From contig JAUCBJ010007419.1 in NCBI GenBank assembly GCA_032718475.1, positions 1 through 64,000 of the forward strand: a stretch of 64,000 nucleotides of DNA. Reading direction: 5' to 3'. The position numbers and the translations under genes were made by a program. Shown here in pieces: positions 31,053 to 41,105 of this stretch. Origin of the DNA: Nemertoderma westbladi. Taxonomy: Eukaryota > Xenacoelomorpha > Nemertodermatida > Nemertodermatidae. The stretch's first letter is position 1. Every line of letters starts with the position of its first letter. Under the pieces are notes generated by a model. It had not been told where the DNA came from. It saw nothing but the letters and a program-made list of their open reading frames with translations, and searched no databases.

Positions 31053-31511
31053 ATGAATACCGGCACTCAACAAAACCAACGCTTATCACAGGTCGGTATG
31101 GTTACCTCGAAATCGGCGCGACTGTCCACTCGAATACAACTTCAAAACACAAACGCCAACAATAAACTGAAAGCGAATCGAACGTCTTCAGAAGAATCTG
31201 TCATTGGGACGAAGAAAAGGAAGCCGAAACCACGGGAATGGACCACAGCTAAGATTGAATGCTCCCATTGTCAGAGTTCCTGGACCGAAATTGAAACACC
31301 AATTGCCGATGGGCTTGATCTCTCAAACCAAAACTTCCTCTGCGGGGTTTGCACGGCAGTAAAGATTGAAAGTCTGGAAGCTGGCATCCCTAGGTATTAT
31401 TATTATAAAGAGCGTCAGCCTGCGTTTAATAAATATATTTTAATACAAAACAGGTCGAACGCAAAGAGGCTTATAATGAAGACGAGTACTGCATTGATTA
31501 TATTCCTATAA
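31053..31511 (+). CDS. Hypothetical 152-aa protein with paired CxxC
   Basis: The ORF begins with a Ser/Thr/Asn-rich, basic N-terminus containing KKRKPKPREW (possible nuclear localisation signal). It then has two Cys pairs, CSHC near residue 70 and CGVC near residue 97, separated by about 23 residues, as in a simple zinc ribbon or treble-clef finger. The last 30 or so residues are hydrophobic and AT-rich and may be read-through past a splice donor. I do not recognise the family. Its neighbour 30204-30566 is on the same strand 490 bp upstream, so the two could be exons of one gene or ORFs of one transposon. Confidence 0.38.
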   Translation: MNTGTQQNQRLSQVGMVTSKSARLSTRIQLQNTNANNKLKANRTSSEESVIGTKKRKPKPREWTTAKIECSHCQSSWTEIETPIADGLDLSNQNFLCGVCTAVKIESLEAGIPRYYYYKERQPAFNKYILIQNRSNAKRLIMKTSTALIIFL

Positions 31512-32514
31512 ACCACCTGGCTTTGCATATTGAACGTGCGTTTGGAAATAGGTTCGTGCTACCCTTCCGTGGGTGGTAGATGTCGCGGTTATGTATTGGT
31601 GGGTGGGAAGGGAGGGGGGGGGGGGTGCAGATTAAAAGGGGTGAACACGTACTGTCCCCCTTTCTTAGATTAATTGGTGGTGTGGGTTAATCTCTCATAA
31701 CCTGATTTTGTGATACAGTCGCACAATTTTAATTTGTATCTCATAACTGGGCCTCGTGCTGCGCGAAGGCCCCACGAACGTGTAACTCGTAACTCAACCA
31801 ATTGGTCCTTTATCGAAGAAATCCTACATGGGCATTTTGGAGCTAACCCGCCACTACTGCTTGGCTCACTGGAAGTGTATTTAGGTAAAGCTCTATTGTA
31901 GGCTGTGGCTCTGTTTAAGCTTAGCTGAGCCATGACGACAGACATTAGGATGGGAACACGAACACACCATATTATCCTTCCCATATATCCTTCCCATATT
32001 CATTTCAATGGTAGCCAGCTTGTCTTTCCCGCACTGGGGGTAGACCATTGCCATTGGTTAGCTGTATGCTATTGTAATACAAAGAGAGCGGCAGGATAAA
32101 GAGAAATGCCGACCTCACTAATAATGGGCTGGGCCCACAGGTCACTTTAAGGTAGGTGAGGTACAGTATAGGTACTATAGTTTACATGTTCAAGGGCGCC
32201 AGTCCCTAGTCGCTAGCCCATAGTCTGTCATGGAGTTCCTGTAGTAGTTTCAGACGCTTTTACCGATTGCTGCCGATTTTCTTACCAACCCACCGCCTCG
32301 CACACTGCATACACATTTTCTTTTTATTCCATTACAACTAAATTGTGCTTTGGTGATGGTTCTAATTATAACATTTTCCTATAAATAACAATAAACTTAA
32401 ACTTAATAATAAAAACTTAATAACTTAATAATAAACTTTTACTCAGTATCCTAGTGTCCAGGAAGTTGGGAGTTGAGTGTGGGTGGGTGGATTGGTGGCC
32501 CCCACGCAACACCG
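31512..32514. other. Non-coding, with a G-run
   Basis: Nothing I can support as a gene. There is a homopolymeric G tract at about 31614-31626 in a G-rich stretch (31595-31640). Open stretches near 31670-31984 on both strands overlap each other and have no motif. Confidence 0.4.
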
Positions 32515-32936
32515 CAGTGTCGGGTGACTACAAAACAAATACCAACGACCCAAATAATAAAGACCTGTACAAATACAAAACACATGTGTTAACTCTCGTT
32601 TATTGTTTTGGTTCCCCAACAAGCCTCTGTAACCTGCTTCTTTACTAACCTGCTCCTTTAAATGGCAATGTGACCTCACGCTCTCTGGCAATGGGACCTA
32701 AAGCTCTTTGGAACCTAATGCTCTTTGGGACGTAACGCGACTTTACCTCTTTGTTTTGTACAGGTCACAAAGAGCGTTATGTACCATTGCCATTTAAAGG
32801 AGCAGGTTAGTAAAGGAGCAAGTTACAGAGGCGTGACGGGGGATTCAAAACAATTAACGAAAGTTAACACATGTACTGTAACAAGATTATGCAGGTCTTT
32901 ATAATTGGGTCTTTGTTTTGTAGTCACCCGGCAGTG
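32515..32936. mobile_element. Fold-back element (long inverted repeat)
   Basis: The left arm starts CAGTGTCGGGTGACTACAAA at 32515 and the right arm ends with the complement (TTTGTAGTCACCCGGCAGTG, to 32936). The homology extends inward over some 150 bases per arm, including AACCTGCTCCTTTAAATGGC at about 32649-32668 against its complement at about 32792-32811. It has no coding capacity. Related arm sequence occurs at 48370-48435 and near 60085-60135, so it belongs to a dispersed family. Confidence 0.8.
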
Positions 32937-33017
32937 TCCGCGAATTATACATTGTAAAAAAAATATTAAAAAAAAATTTTATTATAAAAAAAAATATTAT
33001 TGAAATTAATTTCCGAA

Positions 33018-33172
33018 ATTAACATCCCGAAATTAATTTATGGACGTCCATTAATTAGTTATTTCATTACGATTCTGATTGGTTGATAGATTAATTTCGG
33101 GACGTCCATAAATTAATTTCGGGACGTCCATAAGTTAATTTCGGGACGTCCATAAATTAATTTCGGGACTTT
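33018..33172. repeat. 22-bp tandem repeats with an inverted copy
   Basis: The unit TTAATTTCGGGACGTCCATA is repeated in direct orientation about four times at about 33090-33172. It appears once inverted at 33026-33052 (CCCGAAATTAATTTATGGAC). The spacer between them is only about 40 bp. The arrangement looks like a miniature element with one inverted end repeat and tandemly multiplied repeats at the other end. Confidence 0.75.
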
Positions 33173-33539
33173 CAGATTATTATACATACTCCTCCTTTAA
33201 CGAAGCCCCTTTCAACTCCTTTTATAAGACTGTGTACTCTATCAATGCCTCAGTGGGCGGACTCCAGTACTGCAAGGCTCTGCGCCGGGTAAGTTAACAA
33301 TATGTCAATAATAAAAATGAAAGCGAGCCGACATTTAGTCAGATCGACCAAATGGATGGCCAAGGAGACAGACTGTCTGGATTGAGCTGATTCGAGTTAA
33401 ATGGCTTCGCCAAAACGACCAAGTAGCCCATAGAAATACACTACATTTTTTTGGTGATTTTGGCCGCCAAAACGACCAAGTTAATGTTTATTGGGAGTGG
33501 GACTGTATTCCCAATTATGTAATTAAGAAAGCGAAAACT

Positions 33540-33641
33540 TGAAAAAGGTGGACAAACCAATCGCTACAAACTGCTTTGCTTAATACGTTTCTGATTGGTC
33601 TGTCCGTTGTCCATGTTTTCTGTGTCCAATCCACCTTTTTC
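33540..33641. repeat. Short inverted repeat of about 100 bp
   Basis: The left end GAAAAAGGTGGACAAACCAATC and right end GATTGG...TCCACCTTTTTC are imperfect complements around a short loop. It is probably a small non-autonomous element. No target duplication was identified. Confidence 0.5.
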
Positions 33642-34472
33642 AAACACCCCTGCTGATATCGGTATTTGCTGACATAATTAGATAATGTAAAAAATCAGAT
33701 AGAAACTGATAAAAATTGGTACCGGTACCGGTATACTGGTATACAGTATAGCAGTAATGTGCGCCATCTTGAGGATAATACAGATAGTCTTATACTGTTA
33801 ATACAGTATTGTATTATTATTTTATTCCAAAATTGTAACATTAATCAACGCCGTTTGTATTAACAGCGAGTTGTTACTTAACACCTTACAACTTTAGAGG
33901 ACATTACATCATTGTATTGGCCTGTACATTTAGTATTGTATTTGGTGTTATTGTTTACGTGGTAACCATGACGGCATTCCAAAATTAAAATTGTAACATT
34001 ACTCAACGCCGTTAGTATTAACAGCGAGTTGTTATTTAGCACTTCACAACTTTAGAGGATATTACAGCATTGTATTGGCCTGTACAATTAGTATTGTACA
34101 GTATTTGGATTTTATTTACGTGGTAACCATAGTTTTTTTTTTAAGTAATGTCCCCCTTGTGGGCATTACTTAACACCGTCATGGTAAACAATACACGTAA
34201 ACAATAGGTGGAGATTTGCCTGACAGCCAGATAAGCCTTCTGCATTACTTACCGGTAGCGGTAGGCGGGGTATAGCTACTGTATTAATAACCAGTAAGCC
34301 TAGCTATATTATTATAACATGGCTCCAAACGCCACAATAAATATAAGCTAACTTATTTATAACATCCTGTAATTTATGTCATTTTGACATTTATTTATAG
34401 AGCAACTAATATAGTTTGTGCATGTATATGTACAATCATTTCGTGATGTTAAAATTTTGGAATAAAACTATA

Positions 34473-34605
34473 TACATACTTGTTGCAAAGTACTTTACAG
34501 TGTTTCCTCGTGGCTTTATTTTCACCCACTCACTAACGTTCGTTCGTGTAACAAAGCCACTCAGATCATCACACTGTAAAGTGCTACTTTACACACAAGT
34601 ATGTA
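34473..34605. mobile_element. MITE with TACATACTTGT ends, copy 1
   Basis: The left end TACATACTTGT and right end ACAAGTATGTA are perfect 11-base inverted repeats. Inside are further inverted boxes (AAAGTACTTTACAGTG and CACTGTAAAGTGCTACTTTA). Length about 133 bp, no ORF. Confidence 0.75.
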
Positions 34606-34998
34606 AATAGTTAATAAATTATAGCAGCTACTACAGTATATAACATTTATGTTATATACTTAACCTTTAAAGTTAGAAGCAGTCTTGCATAGTCCGATAT
34701 AGACTTCCTCCATTTGCTTTCTCTCTCTCTATATATATATATAGGGTTCTATAGATGAGAGTAATTCATCAAAGGATGAAATTGACATTCTCGTACTGTA
34801 TATGTAATTATTAAAAAATTTCATTTATTTATTTTATAACATCTGCCCGCAATTCTTGATAAAGTTTTCCGATAACGCAGTACAACAACCTTTTTTGATT
34901 GATCGGGTGAACCCAATATCTGCGTTTATTTCGCCGCCTATGTAAGGCATTATGCTAATATTACATCATCGATTTAGTTATCCATATTAATAACTATC

Positions 34999-35121
34999 TA
35001 CATACTTGTGTGTAAAGTAGCACTTTACAGTGTTATGATCCGTGTGGCTTTGTTACACGAACGAACGTTAGTGAGTGAGTGAAAATAAATCAACGAGGAT
35101 CAGAACACTGTAAAGTACTTT
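34999..35121. mobile_element. MITE copy 2, inverted and 3'-truncated
   Basis: This is the reverse complement of most of 34473-34605, beginning TACATACTTGTGTGTAAAGT. It lacks the terminal ACAAGTATGTA at its right end, where it runs straight into the duplicated block at 35122. Confidence 0.7.
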
Positions 35122-35781
35122 ATTCCAAAATTGTAACATTACTCAACGCCGTTAGTATTAACAACGTGTTGTTATTTAGCACTTTACAACTTTAGAGGAC
35201 ATTACAGCATTGTATTGGCCTGTACATTTAGTATTGTATTTGGTGATATTGTTTACATGATAACCATTGACGGCATTAAGTAATGTCCACTAAAGGGACA
35301 ATACTTAACGCCGTCAATGGTTACCACGTAAACAATAGGTGAAAATTTGCCTCACAGCCAGATAGGCCAACTGCATTACCTACCGATAGGCGGGGTATAG
35401 CTAAATAACCAGTAGGGCCTAGCCATATTATTATAACATGGCTCCAAACTCCGCGATAAATATAAGCTAACTTATTTATAACATAATTTATGTCATTTTT
35501 ACATTTATTTGTACAGCAACTAATTTAATTTGTGCAGCTTCTATCACTTATAATGTATATGTACAATCAATCAAGAGGTTCAACTACGTACGTTTCTTCA
35601 CCCTGAAATTAATGATTACACTTTATTGGTCGCTGTGTTGTAGGTTTATGACTTGCTAAGGTTATTGTATAATAGTGTTAGTGTAAAGGCCTACCCGGTT
35701 GACAAAACGTTTAAAATTTAGAAAAAACTTATCAAGCCATAGTTGCTAATTGTGTTGTCAGTACTTGCCAAAACTTAGTAT

Positions 35782-35871
35782 GATTATCAAGTTTCTAATA
35801 AAATTTGTTAGGATCATCAAGTTTCTAATAAAATTTGTTAGGATCATCAAGTTTCTAATAAAACTTGTCAA
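35782..35871. repeat. 30-bp tandem repeat, three copies
   Basis: Units begin GATTATCAAG (35782), GATCATCAAG (35812) and GATCATCAAG (35842) and share TTTCTAATAAAATTTGTTAG. The + strand stays open across it only because 30 is a multiple of three. Confidence 0.9.
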
Positions 35872-36194
35872 GTTGTTTCATATTGTTAGAACGTACATGA
35901 TAAATTATTGGAGGTGGTTCGAAATAACTTGCAAGTTACTTGACAACTTTCAAACAAGTTATTTACTTCTGACAAGCAAATTTTTAATACAATTCAGATT
36001 TTTCATAAAGAAATATATATACTGATTATCGTACAGGATTACGCTGATTAGTAAGGTAACAGAACAGGACTAGTTAGATTAACGACGGATAAAACAAAAA
36101 CAATAACGGAAAGTTTTACACAATAATGGACAATAGGGTAACATAACTGTTAAGTGTTACATGTGTGGACGCCAGACGGGGTGGTGTGGTGGTA

Positions 36195-36240
36195 GGGCGG
36201 GTGGGGAGGGGGGGGGGGGGTGGGGGGGGGGGGTGGGGGG
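36195..36240. repeat. Poly-G tract
   Basis: Nearly uninterrupted G over about 40 bases, broken by single T residues. Such tracts are often artefact-prone in assemblies. Confidence 0.85.
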
Positions 36241-36406
36241 AAATATGTAATTAGAGGAGGTACCATGAAAACATAATACATTAAAGATATATTTTTATAA
36301 TAAGATGAATCATATAATTATCACTGCTATAATCTAATTATCACTACTAATATAAACCACTAACTACTAAATATAATCATCGAAATCAAACCCAAATAAT
36401 CATTAA

Positions 36407-38761
36407 TCAATCATGTTCTGTAAATTTAATACACGGGACACCATAAAGATGATCGCTTTTAGTTAAAGCAACAAAATTATTTGTGAGTCTGGAACATTCC
36501 AAAACAAGCTTACCAGAATGCGATAGTAAAAATAAAGGACAATAACTGGACAAACACCGTTTTACATCACTTGAAACAGAAACGCTATCTAATATATCAA
36601 TGACACGTTTACCAGAAAATAATGAGCAAAGGCAATATAACAAACCGTCATTTAGTAAAACAATGTGTTCAATCTTTAAAAACCTAATATCCAATCCTGT
36701 AACAGAAACGGCGAAGTATGATGTTGATAACATCTTACGCTTGTAATTAAAAGAATGAAAAACAATGTTATTCACAAGTACCCGATATGCCACGCTTACA
36801 ATTTCAGACACTTGAATACCATATAAATCTTCTAAATTACTCGGGAGAACCTTTGGGGAATCTAGTTTACCAATATGCTTAATTTGAGAAACGCTTGACG
36901 CAGTACCTTTATGTTCCATGTAGAGTTTCTTTCTTAAAAACCGTTTAATAATAATACTTGCTTCATTTCGGTTTCCTGAAACAAGGCATTTTAAATGATG
37001 AAAGGCACTCTCAAACATTGCGGCTGATGAGGATTGCAAAGGACCTAACAATTCGACTTGCTTGGGAAGATGAGACAACACATGTAGGGACAATGTTTGA
37101 GAACCTTCACCAAATAATACTGGAATAAATTGTCGCACAAATCTTATTAAAATACTGCTGTCCTTGATCTGCTCCTTTGTTATCGTATCACTTAAAAGTA
37201 AATGAAAAATAATAGAAAAACCAGTAATCAAAACAGTAACTCTCTTATCAGCAGCAGTTATATAGCACAAAAATATTGAATAATACAAGTAAAATGATTT
37301 AAACTCGGTTGCCTTCCAGAATCGGAAGAGTTCTAATGCACGTGGTTTTCTAGAAAATGATATAGGCAAATTTATACTTTTGAGGTGTCGAGAGATTTCG
37401 TCTTGATTTATAAGTTTGTGGAGTACTAAATGACGTAGCAAAGTTTTGCCAATACCTAGATAGAGTAGGTGCATTGGATCAAAGGGAGCACTGAACGGTA
37501 AATTATCTATAATCTGAGCAAGTGGAGTAATACCCTTTACACCATACTGTATCTCACCCAATCTTACCGCATCTTTTGCAAATGAGTCATGGTCATCAAC
37601 GCTTCTCAATGCAGACGGAAAAGTCTCATAAGGAAATATCATTTTACGTAAAGCTGTATTATATGTACCCCTTATCAAACACCATGGACATCCATAATAA
37701 CCATTATGATGTGATATGTTTAGTGCATCAGATTTCGCTGGCATATCAGCGATAAGGATGACTGTCTTCAGTTGCACTACTAAACCATGATAATCAAGAT
37801 AAAATTGTTTTATATTTGCGGTAGCTAGATCAACTAATTTTAAGACATCTGGTTTTTCACTACCATGATACAAGGAAATTAAAATTAAATTCTCAAATCT
37901 TAGCCTTAAATGTAAAGGTAGATTTACTACACAGGCCATAAGAGGCCATAAACAGAAACCTTTTGATTTATGGACAGGAACAACTCCATCTGTATTTATA
38001 CATATATAAATATACCGTTCAATGGGTGTATCGAGTAAAGTGAATAAAGTACCATCAGTAATATCTGAATAACCGGTGTTAAGTATCGGAGGTGAGAAAT
38101 TTAAAAGAGAGGGATGCAATCTTAACAAGGCTTCTATTTGCTCCTCTAACTCAACAGTGTAGTAAGTATTTGAACCTTTTTGGTTAATCACAGTCGATGA
38201 AACTACACAGCACTCTGAAAGCTCTTGTCCTTTAAGTTCTGAATAGTGTGGTATACAATTTGGAATTGGTAAGATATCAGAAAAAAAATCCAGCAATGCT
38301 TTAGCAGCAGCATCAGTAATATGATGTTGCATAACAATGCCCATAAATCTACTTTTAAAATCCTCCTGAGACACATGGGAACCACAATAAAGAAACTCAA
38401 CATCGCTGTCATTATCTGTATCGGGTAGGCTGCTGCTTGCATTACTGCAGTCAAATGGTATTGGAGAAGACGTAATTTGATTACCAAAACACAATAAGCC
38501 CGAAAATCTCCCATAATCTACATTATTGCCACCATCAAAACAGTCTGACAAAATACTTTCCTCAACAGGATCGTCTGGTACACTGGGAATATAATTAGAT
38601 GAGTGTGAGAGAGTTTGATGTGTTCCGAATAAATTATGTATTTCATCACTAGAAGAAGACGATGTAGATGGTAATCGTTTTCTCACATTAGATTTGGCGT
38701 ACGTAACAACACGATTTAACTTTCTTGATTTACGACAATAAGGTTTCTTTCTCCCACTCAT
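36407..38761 (-). CDS. Transposase-like protein (CACTA/EnSpm-type animal family)
   Basis: This intact 784-codon ORF starts at an ATG with a basic N-terminus (GRKKPYCRKSRK) and a Ser-rich linker. The central part has features of the large animal family of transposase-domain proteins related to CACTA/EnSpm elements: NTDGVVPVHKSKG with Asp258, LPLHLRLRF, YHGSEKPD, then IADMPAK with Asp339, a HHNGYYGCPWC zinc-binding box at 351-361, and PFDPMHLLYLGIGKTL near 427-442. The Asp residues and the Cys/His box are the likely catalytic and structural parts, though the third acidic residue is not certain. It is uninterrupted, which suggests recent activity or selection. The neighbouring BEN-domain ORF on the same strand (39900-41105) may belong to the same element. 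I could not find terminal inverted repeats, so a domesticated or stand-alone gene is also possible. Confidence 0.65.
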   Translation of the reverse strand: MSGRKKPYCRKSRKLNRVVTYAKSNVRKRLPSTSSSSSDEIHNLFGTHQTLSHSSNYIPSVPDDPVEESILSDCFDGGNNVDYGRFSGLLCFGNQITSSPIPFDCSNASSSLPDTDNDSDVEFLYCGSHVSQEDFKSRFMGIVMQHHITDAAAKALLDFFSDILPIPNCIPHYSELKGQELSECCVVSSTVINQKGSNTYYTVELEEQIEALLRLHPSLLNFSPPILNTGYSDITDGTLFTLLDTPIERYIYICINTDGVVPVHKSKGFCLWPLMACVVNLPLHLRLRFENLILISLYHGSEKPDVLKLVDLATANIKQFYLDYHGLVVQLKTVILIADMPAKSDALNISHHNGYYGCPWCLIRGTYNTALRKMIFPYETFPSALRSVDDHDSFAKDAVRLGEIQYGVKGITPLAQIIDNLPFSAPFDPMHLLYLGIGKTLLRHLVLHKLINQDEISRHLKSINLPISFSRKPRALELFRFWKATEFKSFYLYYSIFLCYITAADKRVTVLITGFSIIFHLLLSDTITKEQIKDSSILIRFVRQFIPVLFGEGSQTLSLHVLSHLPKQVELLGPLQSSSAAMFESAFHHLKCLVSGNRNEASIIIKRFLRKKLYMEHKGTASSVSQIKHIGKLDSPKVLPSNLEDLYGIQVSEIVSVAYRVLVNNIVFHSFNYKRKMLSTSYFAVSVTGLDIRFLKIEHIVLLNDGLLYCLCSLFSGKRVIDILDSVSVSSDVKRCLSSYCPLFLLSHSGKLVLECSRLTNNFVALTKSDHLYGVPCIKFTEHD

Positions 38762-39158
38762 ACTGAATTAAATGTTAACGAAATTATTACATATTTACAG
38801 ACAAAAAATATACTGAAAAACATACTAAAAAATAAAATTCAGAAAAGATGTGCTAACACTACTCTAATTTTATATAAGTGGCAGGGGCTGGTAGGCCTAT
38901 CATATGGAAAAAAATAACAAAATTATATATTTTCCAAATTACGATGAGTTTAAATGCAATCTATAAAATAGGAAAGATATGTACAAATAATAAAAAATAT
39001 TCCAACCAAGACCTGACATACTTATTAAGGTTTAAAACATCAAATCGAGTTACTCATATGAACGGGTGGCGATTAGTAATATTAATATATGTAGAAAGAA
39101 AGTACTGCATAGAAGTGCTACATAACAATTACAAACAATTTTGCACTGCAATCCTAAC

Positions 39159-39615
39159 TAGGGATGACGAAACGAAGCATATGTGGCAATAACGAGACGA
39201 AAAAATATTAAACAAAACGAAACATTAACGAAATCCTTTAAGTGTTTTGTTCCGTTAATTTTTAGTTTTGTTTCGTTAAATTAAAAAGTAATTAATCATT
39301 ATGATATAAATTTAATAACAAATAATTGAACAATTTTAAGTAATAATAATATTGATATTGATATTCTCCATATATAATTGTTGTAAAGTTTAAAGTTCAT
39401 AGAAAGGCGCGATATAATTATATTATTAGTATTATACAGTATTGAGTAAATTAGTTCCTTCAATTCTGCAACCTTTTTGCCTACAAGTTACCGGTACCAC
39501 TGCAATACAACTTAAAAAATTTTGAATCAATTTTTCTAAATTTTTTAAAACAAAACAAAACAAAACAAAACGAAATTAAATTTTTATTTTTTTTCGTTTC
39601 GTTATGCCATCCCTG
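39159..39615. mobile_element. hAT-type MITE with 8-bp target duplication
   Basis: A 457-bp AT-rich element begins TAGGGATGACGAAACGAA and ends TTTCGTTATGCCATCCCTG. It is flanked on both sides by ATCCTAAC (39151-39158 and 39616-39623). The 8-bp duplication and the YAGGGATG-type end are characteristic of hAT transposons. It has no coding capacity, and an A-rich (CAAAA)n stretch lies near the right end. Confidence 0.88.
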
Positions 39616-39899
39616 ATCCTAACTATAGTATTGAGTACAATAAAAAATCATTTATTTATGGTTGGTTAAAATATATGTTGTAGACATGTAGAGTAGGCAA
39701 TATAACATTACATATTGCTAAATAGTGTATTGCTATCTATTGCATTGAGCATGAAAACAGTTCAAAAAATAATCTAACAATAAATTGCAGAAGATCCAGC
39801 AAGCATAATGATTAGTATTTAACAACAAAACGAGTTAATATAATTTACAGACAGACCGATAATGTAATAATTATTATTAACATTGTCCAGTTACCACCA

Positions 39900-41105
39900 T
39901 CAAACAGTATCACAACAACTAGTGGGAGTGCGAGCAACATTATCCCCATTAGGCCTGCCATCGCTAGTAGCAGTCACAGAACCAGGTGTACAGCTACGAA
40001 GGCGTTTTCCGTGAGAGATATCGTTTCCCAGCTGGTTTACTGCTACGATCACCGAGCGTATAACATCGCTATCAATTGCTGCATCTAAACCGAAACGGCT
40101 AGTCAAGGCATCGAGAAAAAGTTGAGATTTCTCAGGGCACATAGCTGTCCGCTTGGTTGAGTTGGTGCGAAGAGGAAACAAGATGCCGTTAGCCAGTTCT
40201 TCGTCGTTCCAAAGCTCTCGGGCCAATAACTCCCCGTAATTAGTAGGTCCAAGATTGCGGCTTCCCAACGTAATTAGATTACGACCTTCAAAGCAAACTG
40301 GCGATAGATTTATGAGAGCCTCATTAGTGGTACCCCCGCACCCAACAACACTGGCTATACCGGTACCATTGTTGTTGCCCATAACCTTGATGATGTACTT
40401 GAATGATTTGTTAATTTGATTCGATCTCTTATACTGTTTCTCATTGAGTGAGACAATTTTCCGCAGCAGTTTATTCTGAACTTTAAGCTCACGAACAACG
40501 CCTTCATCCTTGTTGGGAGTAGTTGAAGTACCAGTATCATCATTAAATGAAGACAGATCTCCATTAGCACTGGATGAAGAAGATATGTCATTTTCAGCCT
40601 CACATTGCGCTAACAGAGGGAGCTCTGGAGCATCCTCATCCACAACCTGACTCTCGGGTTCATCTACAGGATTAAGGAAGCTTGAAACATCGAAACGTTC
40701 TACAGCTGAAGAAATATTACGGCTCTCATTCAAAAATCCAAAGCTTGTATTTTCGCTCAATGAACGCAAATTCACTTCGCGCTGAAGTCGGCGTTCTTTG
40801 GCACGTATAACTTCCTCAGATTCCGATGAAGTTACATAAATCGCTGTTACGAAACCGGTGGCACTCTCACGATCCTTCAACTTTATGGAATCTCCAACTT
40901 TAATATTACCAAAATGTATATCCTTAGGTAATAACATTGAGTGGCTCGTTATGGATGTATATCTGTTTTCCTCTGGGAAAGAAAGCAATATGTACAATGT
41001 ACCACGGGAAACTCTGTCATTAAGATCACGCCTAGGACGAGAAGCTGATATTGTTTCCACAGTGTTCATTTTGGATATATCCTCTAATGTCGATGTATAA
41101 ATCAT
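39900..41105 (-). CDS. BEN-domain protein
   Basis: This intact 401-codon ORF lies about 1.1 kb upstream, on the same strand, of the transposase-like gene. Residues about 35-95 (GTLYILLSFPEE, then IKVGDSIKLKDRES and FVTAIYV) look like a small beta-rich domain. A Ser/Asp-rich acidic linker follows. Residues about 280-362 fit a BEN domain, an alpha-helical DNA- or protein-binding module, with LGPTNYGELLARELWNDEEL, CPEKSQLFLDALTSRFGL and VIRSVIVAVNQLG as the successive helices. BEN domains occur in chromatin proteins and in some transposon- and virus-encoded proteins. Because of position and orientation it may be the second protein of the transposase element. The start could also be the second ATG at codon 13 (MNTVETIS). 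Confidence 0.6.
   Translation of the reverse strand: MIYTSTLEDISKMNTVETISASRPRRDLNDRVSRGTLYILLSFPEENRYTSITSHSMLLPKDIHFGNIKVGDSIKLKDRESATGFVTAIYVTSSESEEVIRAKERRLQREVNLRSLSENTSFGFLNESRNISSAVERFDVSSFLNPVDEPESQVVDEDAPELPLLAQCEAENDISSSSSANGDLSSFNDDTGTSTTPNKDEGVVRELKVQNKLLRKIVSLNEKQYKRSNQINKSFKYIIKVMGNNNGTGIASVVGCGGTTNEALINLSPVCFEGRNLITLGSRNLGPTNYGELLARELWNDEELANGILFPLRTNSTKRTAMCPEKSQLFLDALTSRFGLDAAIDSDVIRSVIVAVNQLGNDISHGKRLRSCTPGSVTATSDGRPNGDNVARTPTSCCDTV

Larger units (their letters stand above)
33824..35590. repeat. Local segmental duplication with three copies of one block
   Basis: A block starting TTCCAAAATTGTAACATTA and containing CAACGCCGTTAGTATTAACA and GTATTGGCCTGTACA occurs near 33826, 33978 and 35123. 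The longer unit, with the AAGTAATGTCC inverted motif, the GGCGGGGTATAGCTA box and the ATTATTATAACATGGCTCCA box, is present twice (about 33978-34440 and 35123-35580). No gene is visible inside. Confidence 0.8.

Noticed and set aside
31670-31984. Overlapping ORFs on both strands
   Set aside because: Neither strand shows a domain. They are mutually exclusive shadows in a repeat-rich spacer.
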